A stretch of DNA of 64,000 nucleotides from Rahnella inusitata_A (GTDB lineage: Bacteria; Pseudomonadota; Gammaproteobacteria; Enterobacterales; Enterobacteriaceae): NCBI RefSeq assembly GCF_965118895.1, contig NZ_CBCPJJ010000009.1, forward strand, positions 558,001-622,000, read 5' to 3'. A program made the position numbers and the translations under genes. A model generated the notes under the pieces. It was not told the DNA's origin and did no database searches. It was given only the letters and a program-made list of their open reading frames with translations. Of this stretch, positions 51,048 through 59,813 are shown in pieces; position 1 is the stretch's first letter, and each line of letters starts with the position of its first letter.

Positions 51048-52082
51048 ATGATAAAAACATCGCCCGTCCGCCTGAGCTGGCTGATTGCCGCCTTAGTGGT
51101 GATATTGCTGATTGTCATCGCCTTCTGGATTTTGACCGGGAGCACTGAGCCAGAAACCGATGATGCCTTTGTGTCCGCCGACTCTACTCTGGTGGCGCCG
51201 CGCATTTCCGGCACTATTGCCGAGGTGTATGTGCGCGACAATCAGTCAGTTAAAGCCGGGGAGGTAATGGCTCGCATCGATGACCGGGATTATCGCAACG
51301 CCGTTCTGACGGCCGAAGCGAATCTGGAAACGGCCAATGCGCAAATGCTGAGCCTCACCGCGCAGTTGGCGAAACAACAGCAAACCATTTTGCAGGCTCA
51401 GGCGCAGGTGAATGCCGACAGCGCGGGTATTTTGTACGCGCGTCAGAGCGCTGACCGCTACAAGCGTTTACTGCAAAACGGATCAGGCACCGCCGATGCG
51501 CGCGATGAATCGGATGCGAATCTGCGGGCCAAACTGGCTACGCAGCAAAGCGATATGGCAGCAGCACAGGCGGCTGAAAAACAGGTCGACGTGCTAAAAG
51601 CGGGGCAGGCCGAAGCAAAAGCTGCCATCGACTCAGCCACGACCGCGCTGGCGCAGGCAAAATTAAATCTTTCCTACACGCAAATAACGGCGCCCGTCGA
51701 CGGTATTGTCGGGCAACGTTCGCTGCGCATCGGTGGTTATGTTAGCGCCGGCACGCGAGTTTTGGCAGTCGTTCCGCTACGGGATGCCTATATTTTAGCG
51801 AATTATCTTGAAACACAGTTAGGCGAGGTGAAACCCGATCAGGCTGTGGAGATCAAAGTCGATGCGCTGCCGGGGGTCGTGCTCAAAGGAAAAGTGGACA
51901 GCATTTCTCCCGCAACCGGCGCGACGTTTTCCCCGATCTCTGCGGATAACGCAACGGGCAATTACACTAAAGTGGTGCAACGTCTGGCAGTAAAAATCGT
52001 GCTTGATCCTGATCAGACCGATACGAATCGTCTTAAAGTGGGCATGTCCGTGATCCCCACTATCACTACCGCATCGCGATAA
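51048..52082 (+). CDS. HlyD/EmrA-family membrane fusion protein
   Basis: A 344-residue periplasmic adaptor: one N-terminal membrane helix (LIAALVVILLIVIAFWILTG, about 8-27), a biotinyl-lipoyl-like half (VYVRDNQSVKAGEVMARIDDRDY), an alpha-helical hairpin of about 120 residues rich in Ala and Gln (about 85-195), then the second lipoyl half and beta-barrel (ITAPVDGIVGQRSLRIGGYVSAG). It partners the MFS transporter just upstream. No outer-membrane factor is encoded here, so TolC is the likely channel. Confidence 0.92.
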   Translation: MIKTSPVRLSWLIAALVVILLIVIAFWILTGSTEPETDDAFVSADSTLVAPRISGTIAEVYVRDNQSVKAGEVMARIDDRDYRNAVLTAEANLETANAQMLSLTAQLAKQQQTILQAQAQVNADSAGILYARQSADRYKRLLQNGSGTADARDESDANLRAKLATQQSDMAAAQAAEKQVDVLKAGQAEAKAAIDSATTALAQAKLNLSYTQITAPVDGIVGQRSLRIGGYVSAGTRVLAVVPLRDAYILANYLETQLGEVKPDQAVEIKVDALPGVVLKGKVDSISPATGATFSPISADNATGNYTKVVQRLAVKIVLDPDQTDTNRLKVGMSVIPTITTASR

Positions 52083-52112
52083 ATCCGGTTTTCAGTCACT
52101 TAAATCGACACA

Positions 52113-52151
52113 AAAAGGCGACCATGCTTCATTGCATGGTCGCCTTTTTAA
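52113..52151 (+). terminator. Terminator of the efflux operon
   Basis: A 16-bp stem AAAAAGGCGACCATGC (52113-52128) / GCATGGTCGCCTTTTT (52135-52150) across a TTCATT loop. Confidence 0.94.
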
Positions 52152-52194
52152 CGTGCTGTGGAGTTTCTTTAACGTGCTGTAAAGTTTCGGGCGA

Positions 52195-53379
52195 TTAAGA
52201 CGCCTGATTTTGCGGCGGGGTAGGGCCGGACTCGTTCTTTTTATTCAGTTGCTGCGGTTTGCCTGAAAACAGGAAGCGCAGCAGCGGTATACGTTTATGC
52301 ACTTCATAAAGGAAGAAGGCGATACCGAATACGAACACCAGACCCACCCAGAAACCCATCCAGTCGCTGTGAATTTTTGGCGTGATGAAGGCACCATAAA
52401 TCAGCGTTAACGGGTGGTGAATCAGATAGATGAACAAGGATGAGTTCACCAGATAGGTGATCCACGGTGCCTGGAAGTTCAGCATGTAATGGCTAAATGA
52501 GAACACCACGTTCACCATCAGAATACCCAACAGCGTCGTGATGATGGCATCAATCTCCATCGAGTAAAGCTGCGGAGTATTCACGTGCTGATTGAACATG
52601 TAGGCAGCGAACAGGAAGATGCTGACCACACCCGCAGTAGCAGACGGTTTGATAAACAGCTCTTTCAACCAGGCGAATTTATACGCAAAGGCGCCGATAA
52701 TGAAAAATGGCAGATAAAACAGCGTCTGCATGACGATAAAATTAAACGCTCCGTTAGAAAGTAAGTCCGGCGCAAAAAGGTACAACGCTCTGTTAAATAC
52801 GGCATAAATTAAACCGATAAACAAAAAGAGTATTGAGAGTTTTCCTAAGCTATTTGTTCGGTTTTTAATTAATTGAATGCGATTAGTCTTAATTTCTTTT
52901 ATAAATTTAAACAGATAAAAACAAATGCTGGTGAGAATAACCAACGTCAGCAAGAACCATAAGTGAGACACTAATTCCCAGACTGTGATGTTAATTTTCT
53001 GATAGAGGCCCATTGTGCTCCAGTCAGAAAACTTGCTGGTGTATTTCATCAGGAAATAAAGCTGAGGGAGCGTGATAAGCGGAAATGCCGCGGCCAGCGG
53101 GATGGCGACCCGCTCCAAACGCACCTTCAGCCACTGGTGCGATTCATAGCGCTCGTACAGCATATAGGAGAAATACCCTGATATGACGAAGAACACCTGC
53201 ATACGGAAGGCGTGGATGACATCATTGAAGATAGTCAGGCCGTGCGAGGGTATGGCACTGTTTACTGCCCAGATATGACTGGAGTAAATCAATGATATAT
53301 GGAATGGAATACCCAGCAGCATCAAATATGCGCGTATGGAGTCCAAAAAGAACTCACGTTGTGGTTTTTGTGGTTTCAT
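52195..53379 (-). CDS. opgC: OpgC (MdoC), glucan succinyltransferase
   Basis: A 394-residue acyltransferase-3 family inner-membrane protein with about ten helices. FFLDSIRAYLMLLGIPFHISLIYSSH and FRMQVFFVISGYFSYML are the conserved N-terminal segments, and the C-terminal FLYEVHKRIPLLRFLFSGKP matches E. coli OpgC. It succinylates osmoregulated periplasmic glucans. Its gene is divergent from opgGH, as in E. coli. Confidence 0.95.
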   Translation of the reverse strand: MKPQKPQREFFLDSIRAYLMLLGIPFHISLIYSSHIWAVNSAIPSHGLTIFNDVIHAFRMQVFFVISGYFSYMLYERYESHQWLKVRLERVAIPLAAAFPLITLPQLYFLMKYTSKFSDWSTMGLYQKINITVWELVSHLWFLLTLVILTSICFYLFKFIKEIKTNRIQLIKNRTNSLGKLSILFLFIGLIYAVFNRALYLFAPDLLSNGAFNFIVMQTLFYLPFFIIGAFAYKFAWLKELFIKPSATAGVVSIFLFAAYMFNQHVNTPQLYSMEIDAIITTLLGILMVNVVFSFSHYMLNFQAPWITYLVNSSLFIYLIHHPLTLIYGAFITPKIHSDWMGFWVGLVFVFGIAFFLYEVHKRIPLLRFLFSGKPQQLNKKNESGPTPPQNQAS

Positions 53380-53677
53380 TACGTTCCCGTTGTATGCAGC
53401 TCATCCTAATTTTAGATCGTAATTTGTCTTTAGGGCGATTCATTCAGGTAACCAGAAATGGACATTGCTGACAATAGTATAAGTCCGAACATAAAACGGG
53501 CTTTGTTATAGGACAAGTTTCCATAGCCTGTGTTTCAACGAATTGATATCCTTGTACCCTGTTGCGCTTAAACGGTTCATCAATGGATGAACCATCGACT
53601 GCTCAGGTTGTCGGAAACCTGACACTTCCCTTAAAATTGTTACAGCGAATGAGTTAAGCGCGCTTAAAGGAGACAAG
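53380..53677. other. opgC-opgG divergent control region
   Basis: There is no gene. Two perfect hairpins lie toward opgG: GGTTCATC-AATG-GATGAACC (53574-53593) and TCAGGTT-GTCGGA-AACCTGA (53603-53622). Both would be in the opgG leader if transcription begins upstream of 53574. Confidence 0.6.
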
Positions 53678-55246
53678 GTGTCGGATAAAAATTTTTCCAT
53701 AGGGTCACGTATGATCAAAGTCCGTTTGCTAAGTGCCGCAGTGTTGATGGCCATGTTCACCTCATCTGCCTGGGCTTTTTCTATTGACGATGTTGCAAAA
53801 CAAGCGAAAGCATTAGCCGATAAAGGCTACGAAGCGCCGAAGAGCAATTTACCGTCCCAGTTCCGCGACCTCAAATTCGCAGACTACCAACAAATTCAGT
53901 TCAATCATGACAAAGCGTACTGGAAAGATCAGAACACGCCTTTCAAGCTTGAGTTCTACCACCAGGGGATGTACTTCGACACTCCGGTGAAAATCAATGA
54001 AGTGACGGCTAACTCCGTTAAAGAAATCAAATACAGCCCGGATTACTTCAACTTTGGCAACGTCAAACATGACGCTGACTCTGTGAAGAACCTCGGCTTT
54101 GCCGGTTTCAAAGTGCTTTATCCCATCAATAAAGCAGACAAAAATGATGAAATTATGAGTGTGCTGGGTGCCAGCTACTTCCGTGTCATCGGTAAAGGCC
54201 AGGTTTATGGTCTGTCTGCACGTGGTTTGGCTATCGATACCGCGCTGGCTTCCGGCGAAGAATTCCCGCGTTTTCGCGAATTTTGGATTGAACGTCCTAA
54301 TCCGGATGAAAAACACTTAGTCATTTACGCATTGCTGGATTCTCCGCGTGCGACCGGCGCTTACCGTCTGGATGTTTATCCGGGCAAAGAAGCCACCGTT
54401 GACGTGCAGTCTCAGGTCTATCTGCGTGACAAAGTGGGCAAACTTGGCGTCGCACCTTTGACCAGTATGTTCCTGTTCGGCGCGAACCAGCCGTCTCCGG
54501 TGATGAACTATCGTCCGGCGCTGCATGATTCTAATGGTCTGTCTATCCACGCCGGTAACGGTGAATGGATCTGGCGTCCGCTGAACAATCCAAAACATTT
54601 GGCCGTCAGTCAGTTCTCCATGGAAAACCCGAAAGGGTTCGGTCTGCTGCAACGCGGCCGCAGTTTCTCCAACTTTGAAGATTTGGACGATCGTTACGAT
54701 CTGCGTCCAAGCGGTTGGGTAGAGACCAAAGGCGACTGGGGTAAAGGGAAAGTTGAGCTGGTAGAAATTCCGACCGCCGATGAAACCAATGACAACATCG
54801 TGGCCTTCTGGACGCCGGATCAGTTACCTGATGCAGGTAAGCCGTTGTCTATGAACTATCGTCTGCACTTCTCTATTGAAGAAGATAAATTACATTCACC
54901 GGATCTGGCGTGGGTTGAACGTACCATGCGCTCAACCGGTGATGTGAAGCAGTCAAATCTGATCCGTGAGCCAGACGGCAGCGTTGCCTTCCTGGTTGAT
55001 TTTGTCGGTCCAAACCTGAAAGCCCTGAAAAGCGACACACCGGTGGCGTCTCAGGTCAGCGTGGGCGACAACGGCGATCTGGTTGAAAACACTGTCCGCT
55101 ATAATCCGGTAACTAAGGGCTGGCGTCTGACGCTGCGCCTGAAAGTGAAAGATCCGAAGAAAGCGATCGAAATGCGCGCTTCTCTGGCCAATGGCGATAA
55201 AACACTGAGTGAAACCTGGAGCTATCAGCTGCCTGCAAATGAATAA
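53678..55246 (+). CDS. opgG: OpgG (MdoG), periplasmic glucan biosynthesis protein
   Basis: A 522-residue periplasmic protein needed to make the branched beta-1,2/1,6 glucan backbone. The signal peptide (VRLLSAAVLMAMFTSSAWA) is followed by FSIDDVAKQAKALADKGYEAPKSNLPSQFRD, nearly identical to E. coli OpgG, and the protein ends SETWSYQLPANE. Two starts are possible: GTG 53678 has a strong AAGGAG 5 nt upstream; ATG 53711 gives exactly the E. coli length (511) but has only AGGG. I list the first. The 3' end overlaps opgH by 8 bp. Confidence 0.93.
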   Translation: MSDKNFSIGSRMIKVRLLSAAVLMAMFTSSAWAFSIDDVAKQAKALADKGYEAPKSNLPSQFRDLKFADYQQIQFNHDKAYWKDQNTPFKLEFYHQGMYFDTPVKINEVTANSVKEIKYSPDYFNFGNVKHDADSVKNLGFAGFKVLYPINKADKNDEIMSVLGASYFRVIGKGQVYGLSARGLAIDTALASGEEFPRFREFWIERPNPDEKHLVIYALLDSPRATGAYRLDVYPGKEATVDVQSQVYLRDKVGKLGVAPLTSMFLFGANQPSPVMNYRPALHDSNGLSIHAGNGEWIWRPLNNPKHLAVSQFSMENPKGFGLLQRGRSFSNFEDLDDRYDLRPSGWVETKGDWGKGKVELVEIPTADETNDNIVAFWTPDQLPDAGKPLSMNYRLHFSIEEDKLHSPDLAWVERTMRSTGDVKQSNLIREPDGSVAFLVDFVGPNLKALKSDTPVASQVSVGDNGDLVENTVRYNPVTKGWRLTLRLKVKDPKKAIEMRASLANGDKTLSETWSYQLPANE

Positions 55247-57827
55247 GTCAACGCACTCTACTCATGAATATGTAGAAGCTTTGCCGCTTACTGAAGATCA
55301 GAAAGCGGCACTCCTTCAACAGCTTCCGGCTGCTGAGGGCGAAGCTTTTGCCACCGTGCATCGGCGCCTGGGCACTGATGACATGGCTTCTGCGGCTGCC
55401 GCTGCTGCGGACACCGATGCGCCTCTGGCCTCGGTGAAAGCACGCGTCGGTGCTGGCTGGCCTTACGCACTGGAGAAAGGCTCGCTGGATGAGGTGGATA
55501 ACGAAGGCCGCACCATCGCGAGCGCTATGCCTGCAGTTAAACGTTCCAGCATGTTCCCTGATGTCTGGCGTACCAACCCGGTAGGACGTTTTTGGGACAA
55601 CCTGATGGGGCGCAGTGCAGCTTCCCGTCATCGTGCCTCTGAAATGCCGGAGTCGGAAAAACGCTGGCGTCATGCAGGTTCCGTCCGTCGTTATATTTTG
55701 CTGGCTCTCATGCTGGTGCAAACGGCGATCGCGACCTGGTACATGAAAACCATCCTGCCTTATCAGGGCTGGGCGCTGATCGACCCCGCAGATATGCTAA
55801 ACCAGGACTGGTTACAGTCGGTTCTGCAACTTCTGCCTTATGTGTTGCAGACGGGGATCCTGGTGCTGTTCGCCATCCTTTTCTGTTGGGTGTCGGCCGG
55901 TTTCTGGACTGCGCTGATGGGCTTTTTACAACTGCTCATCGGCCGCGATAAATACAGCATCACGGCATCGACCAAAGGCGATGAGCCGCTGAACCCGAAT
56001 AACCGTACTGCGCTGATCATGCCGATTTGTAATGAAGACGTGGAGCGCGTTTTCGCGGGTCTTCGTGCAACGTATGAATCAGTAAAAGCGACGGGTGATT
56101 TGGATCAGTTTGATATCTATGTCCTGAGCGACAGTTATGACCCGGACATCTGCGTAGCCGAACAAAAAGCCTGGATGGAAGTGTGCCGCGACGTTGATGG
56201 TCATGGTCGTATCTTCTACCGCCGCCGCCGCCGCCGTGTGAAACGTAAAAGCGGCAACATCGATGACTGGTGTCGTCGCTGGGGCGGGGAATATGCCTAC
56301 ATGGTTATTCTTGATGCCGACAGCGTCATGAGCGGTGAATGTCTGACCGGTCTGGCGCGTCTGATGGATGCCAACCCGAACGCCGGTATTATCCAGTCTT
56401 CGCCGAAAGCGTCCGGTATGGATACGCTGTATGCGCGTTGCCAGCAGTTTGCGACCCGCGTCTACGGCCCGTTGTTTACCGCCGGTCTGCACTTCTGGCA
56501 ACTGGGCGAATCCCACTATTGGGGTCATAACGCCATCATCCGCGTCAAACCGTTCATCGAGCACTGTGCGCTTGCGCCGCTGCCGGGTGAAGGTTCGTTT
56601 GCCGGTTCCATCATGTCGCATGACTTCGTGGAAGCAGCACTGATGCGTCGTGCTGGCTGGGGCGTATGGATCGCCTATGATCTGCCGGGCAGTTATGAAG
56701 AATTACCGCCGAACCTGCTGGACGAGCTAAAACGTGACCGCCGGTGGTGTCATGGTAACCTGATGAACTTCCGCCTGTTCCTGGTGAAAGGGATGCACCC
56801 GGTACACCGTGCGGTGTTCCTGACCGGCGTGATGTCTTATCTGTCCGCTCCGCTGTGGTTTACATTCCTGGCCCTGTCTACTGCCTTGCAGGTAGTGCAT
56901 ACGCTGATGGAACCGCAGTACTTCCTGCAACCGCGCCAGCTGTTTCCGGTGTGGCCGCAGTGGCGTCCCGAGCTGGCCATTGCGCTGTTTTCGACCACCA
57001 TGGTGCTGCTGTTCCTGCCAAAACTGCTGAGCATCGTCCTGATTTGGGCTAAAGGTGCGAAGCAATTTGGCGGCGGTCTGCGTCTGCTGCTATCCATGTT
57101 GCTGGAAATGCTGTTCTCAGTCCTGCTGGCACCAGTGCGCATGTTGTTCCACACCGTATTCGTGGTCAGCGCATTCCTGGGCTGGGAAGTGGTCTGGAAT
57201 TCACCGCAGCGTGATGATGATGACACGCCGTGGGGCGAAGCCTTTAAGCGTCACGGTTCTCAGCTGTTGCTGGGTGCTGTCTGGGCCGCCGGTATGGCAT
57301 GGCTGGACTTACGCTTCCTGTGGTGGCTGGCGCCTATCGTCTTCTCTCTGATCCTCTCGCCAATCGTATCGGTGTTGTCAAGCCGCGCAACGCTGGGGAT
57401 TAAGAGTAAGAGAGCCAAGTTGTTCCTGATCCCGGAAGAGTACGATCCTCCGCGTGAACTGGTGGCAACGGATGAATATCTCAAGCTGAACCGTGAACGC
57501 AAACTGCAAAACGGCTTCATGCATGCGGTATTTGATCCGACTTTCAATGCACTGGCGACAGCTATGGCGACTTCGCGCCACCTGATGCGTGATGCGGTTG
57601 AAAATGGCCGTCGCGCTCACCTTGAGCAGGCGTTGAAAACCGGGCCGAAAGATTTAGGCAAGGCCGATCGCCTGATCCTTCTGAGCGATCCGGTACTGAT
57701 GGCACGCTTACACTCTGCGGTCTGGACGCAACCGGATCAACGGGCGTGGAGTGAGCATTATAGTAAATTGCCGCGTAACGTTGAGGCTTTCCCTGAAACC
57801 CAGACGCTGGAAGTTAAACCCGCCTGA
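55239..57827 (+). CDS. opgH: OpgH (MdoH), glucan glucosyltransferase
   Basis: An 862-residue inner-membrane GT2 glycosyltransferase that polymerises glucose from UDP-glucose into periplasmic glucans. After a variable N-terminus, the region from KRSSMFPDVWRTNPVGRFWD on is nearly identical to E. coli OpgH. The catalytic motifs are VLDADSVMSG, SHDFVEAALM and RDRRWCHGN (the QxxRW position), flanked by about eight membrane helices. ATG 55239 lies within the last codons of opgG. E. coli OpgH also delays FtsZ assembly in rich medium through its N-terminus, which differs here. Confidence 0.96.
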   Translation: MNKSTHSTHEYVEALPLTEDQKAALLQQLPAAEGEAFATVHRRLGTDDMASAAAAAADTDAPLASVKARVGAGWPYALEKGSLDEVDNEGRTIASAMPAVKRSSMFPDVWRTNPVGRFWDNLMGRSAASRHRASEMPESEKRWRHAGSVRRYILLALMLVQTAIATWYMKTILPYQGWALIDPADMLNQDWLQSVLQLLPYVLQTGILVLFAILFCWVSAGFWTALMGFLQLLIGRDKYSITASTKGDEPLNPNNRTALIMPICNEDVERVFAGLRATYESVKATGDLDQFDIYVLSDSYDPDICVAEQKAWMEVCRDVDGHGRIFYRRRRRRVKRKSGNIDDWCRRWGGEYAYMVILDADSVMSGECLTGLARLMDANPNAGIIQSSPKASGMDTLYARCQQFATRVYGPLFTAGLHFWQLGESHYWGHNAIIRVKPFIEHCALAPLPGEGSFAGSIMSHDFVEAALMRRAGWGVWIAYDLPGSYEELPPNLLDELKRDRRWCHGNLMNFRLFLVKGMHPVHRAVFLTGVMSYLSAPLWFTFLALSTALQVVHTLMEPQYFLQPRQLFPVWPQWRPELAIALFSTTMVLLFLPKLLSIVLIWAKGAKQFGGGLRLLLSMLLEMLFSVLLAPVRMLFHTVFVVSAFLGWEVVWNSPQRDDDDTPWGEAFKRHGSQLLLGAVWAAGMAWLDLRFLWWLAPIVFSLILSPIVSVLSSRATLGIKSKRAKLFLIPEEYDPPRELVATDEYLKLNRERKLQNGFMHAVFDPTFNALATAMATSRHLMRDAVENGRRAHLEQALKTGPKDLGKADRLILLSDPVLMARLHSAVWTQPDQRAWSEHYSKLPRNVEAFPETQTLEVKPA

Positions 57828-57852
57828 GTTGATGTGAAGAGTCATTAAAGCT

Positions 57853-57888
57853 AACGGGCAGTATGTGAAAACGTACTGCCCGTTTTTT
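57853..57888 (+). terminator. opgGH terminator
   Basis: AACGGGCAGTA (57853-57863) pairs with TACTGCCCGTT (57874-57884), then TTTT. Confidence 0.93.
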
Positions 57889-58036
57889 ATGGCCGGAAGT
57901 TCAGTGACTCTTTAGGCGTCAGCGTATAAAATTTTACTTTGCCTTAACATCGTGGGGCATGCGCGCGTGCTAAGCTGACAGCGCTTTCAGCGCTCCACGG
58001 AGTGCTTCCATTGAGTCGAATCGACAGGTTGTATGA

Positions 58037-58282
58037 GTGATTAATCGGGTAATTTTACGTGGATGTGTACTGGCATTAGTGGCTGGGACTCTGACGGGCT
58101 GTGGCAGTATCATTAGCCGGACAGTGCCGGGGCAGGGACATGGCAATCAGTATTATCCCGGGGTGCAATGGGATCTGCGGGATAGTCCGTGGCGTTATGT
58201 CACCGTCATCGATGTACCGCTTTCGATGATCGTCGACACCTTCATGTTGCCGATTGACGCCCGCCACGGCCCCTATAACTAA
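58037..58282 (+). CDS. yceK: YceK family lipoprotein
   Basis: An 81-residue lipoprotein with lipobox LTGC (Cys22) and the YceK-type mature region GSIISRTVPGQGHGNQYYPGVQWDLRDSPWRYVTVIDVPLSMIVDTFMLPIDA. The start is GTG 58037 with AGG 8 nt upstream. It lies between opgH and msyB as in E. coli. The function is unknown. Confidence 0.9.
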   Translation: MINRVILRGCVLALVAGTLTGCGSIISRTVPGQGHGNQYYPGVQWDLRDSPWRYVTVIDVPLSMIVDTFMLPIDARHGPYN

Positions 58283-58285
58283 TCG

Positions 58286-58693
58286 TTAGTCGATGTCACG
58301 TCCCGGATAATCGTCCTCATCATCCCATTCTTCAGCAGCAGCAGCGCCTTCTTCAGTGTCGGTCTGCGGCTCGTGCTGGAATTCTCCTTCATCCCACTCG
58401 TACAGCGTCGCTTCTTCCAGCCACTCTTCTTCGAGCTCGATAACGTCATAGTCCTCATCGAAAATGGCCTGAGCGGCGGCACCGCTGCGGAAGGTTAATG
58501 CATCAATCGATTCCCCTTCGCCGTTAAGAAACTCCGCCTGCCACATGATGTCGCCATCCTGCATGATGTATTTCTGCAAATTGAACTGATCGGGAAGCGG
58601 CTCTTCATCGCCCTGGATCCTGTCCTGTGCGGCTTCGAGAAATTCTTCGCGGGCGGCATCAATAGCTTCTTCAAGCGTTACGTACATGCTCAT
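58286..58693 (-). CDS. msyB: MsyB, acidic protein
   Basis: A 135-residue strongly acidic protein. It starts MSMYVTLEEAIDAAREEFLEAAQD, and QKYIMQDGDIMWQAEF and TLYEWDEGEFQHEPQTDTEEG match E. coli MsyB (124 aa), a multicopy suppressor of secA/secY defects. It is convergent with yceK, 3 bp apart. CAGGAGACAACA precedes the ATG. The exact role is unclear. Confidence 0.92.
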   Translation of the reverse strand: MSMYVTLEEAIDAAREEFLEAAQDRIQGDEEPLPDQFNLQKYIMQDGDIMWQAEFLNGEGESIDALTFRSGAAAQAIFDEDYDVIELEEEWLEEATLYEWDEGEFQHEPQTDTEEGAAAAEEWDDEDDYPGRDID

Positions 58694-58914
58694 TGTTGTC
58701 TCCTGAGTTGAAATGGGGGTAATGGGTAAACACGTGTGGTGTAAATAGCGTTATGAATGAACAGGTAACAACCATCCGCCAGTGAAAACGCTGATTCAAT
58801 GATTGTTGTCGATAAATCCCAGAGTGCAAGTTTTCAGATGAAAAACAGTGGGTATTCTTCTGCTATCCTTATTTTTCTAAATAAAAACGGTAAGTTGAGG
58901 GAGAGTTTTTCACC

Positions 58915-59313
58915 ATGATTTCACGAAACGCAGTGCTGCGCGTAGCGCGACCGACTGACAATCTTGATGAAATAGCCACCATGTATTGTGACGGGCTGGG
59001 ATTCGAAGTGATTGGATGTTTCAGCGATCATCAGGGATTTGATGGCGTGCTGGTGGGGCATCCTCAGCATCATTACCATCTTGAATTTACGCATCATCAT
59101 GGTTCAGTCGCAGGCTGCGCACCGACGCAGGATAATTTGCTGGTATTTTATATTGCCGAAGAAAAACAGTGGGTTGAACAATGTGAAGCGATGCTGCAAG
59201 CCGGATTTACAGGCGTGCCGTCGTTTAATCCTTACTGGGATGAAAATGGCAGAACCTTTGAGGATGTGGACGGTTACCGCGTGGTTTTGGCTTCGCGTGA
59301 ATGGTTACTATAG
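58915..59313 (+). CDS. VOC-family (glyoxalase/bleomycin resistance-like) protein
   Basis: A 132-residue single-module VOC protein: VLRVARPTDNLDEIATMYCDGLGFEVIGCFSDHQGFDGVLVG, HLEFTHHHG in the metal-site strand, and GRTFEDVDGYRVVLASREW at the end. The family covers glyoxalase I, fosfomycin or bleomycin resistance proteins and isomerases. Nothing in the context picks one. It is not in the E. coli order between msyB and mdtG. Confidence 0.82.
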   Translation: MISRNAVLRVARPTDNLDEIATMYCDGLGFEVIGCFSDHQGFDGVLVGHPQHHYHLEFTHHHGSVAGCAPTQDNLLVFYIAEEKQWVEQCEAMLQAGFTGVPSFNPYWDENGRTFEDVDGYRVVLASREWLL

Positions 59314-59445
59314 ACACAAATGTCAGTACTTTCCCTGCTTTGCAAAGGCAGTGGAGGGGGAGGGTAAAGTTTTAGCAAACCGTCTGCGCGGCGTGAATTT
59401 GGGGACTAAAGTGACCATGAAACTTACAGCAATAAGGTTACTGTT

Positions 59446-59787
59446 ATGAAGATTCATTCCCGCGCGTTACTTCTGCCACTGTGCGGTCTTGGCGTATTAT
59501 TCAGCGTCGCCAGCACGGCAGCTGAAAATCTACCTCCTCAGCCTCCTATGGGCTTACCCTCGTTCCACGGCGACGGTATGCCACCGCCGCCACCGATTAT
59601 GATGGCGGGGTTCTGTCATCCGGGGCAATTATTCTGCGCCAGCGTCGCCAGTGATAATCCGACCGAGACCATTGAGAAACTGACCTCAGTACTTCCGGCG
59701 ATAACGGCCGGTAAACACTATGAGGTCCGTCTGGCGGTGGTTGAAGTGCCTGACGCTATGCGTCCGCTGCCAGAAAGGGCCAAGTAA
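59446..59787 (+). CDS. Secreted proline/methionine-rich hypothetical protein
   Basis: A 113-residue protein with a signal peptide (ALLLPLCGLGVLFSVASTAA, cleaved near residue 26). The mature N-terminus is proline-rich: LPPQPPMGLPSFHGDGMPPPPP. A beta-type stretch with two cysteines follows (FCHPGQLFCASV). The C-terminus, HYEVRLAVVEVPDAMRPLPE, is regular. I do not recognise a family. ATAAGGTTACTGTT before the ATG is a fair ribosome-binding site. It is convergent with mdtG. Confidence 0.65.
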   Translation: MKIHSRALLLPLCGLGVLFSVASTAAENLPPQPPMGLPSFHGDGMPPPPPIMMAGFCHPGQLFCASVASDNPTETIEKLTSVLPAITAGKHYEVRLAVVEVPDAMRPLPERAK

Positions 59788-59813
59788 GAGGTTTCCTGCA
59801 ACGACGGTCGTGT

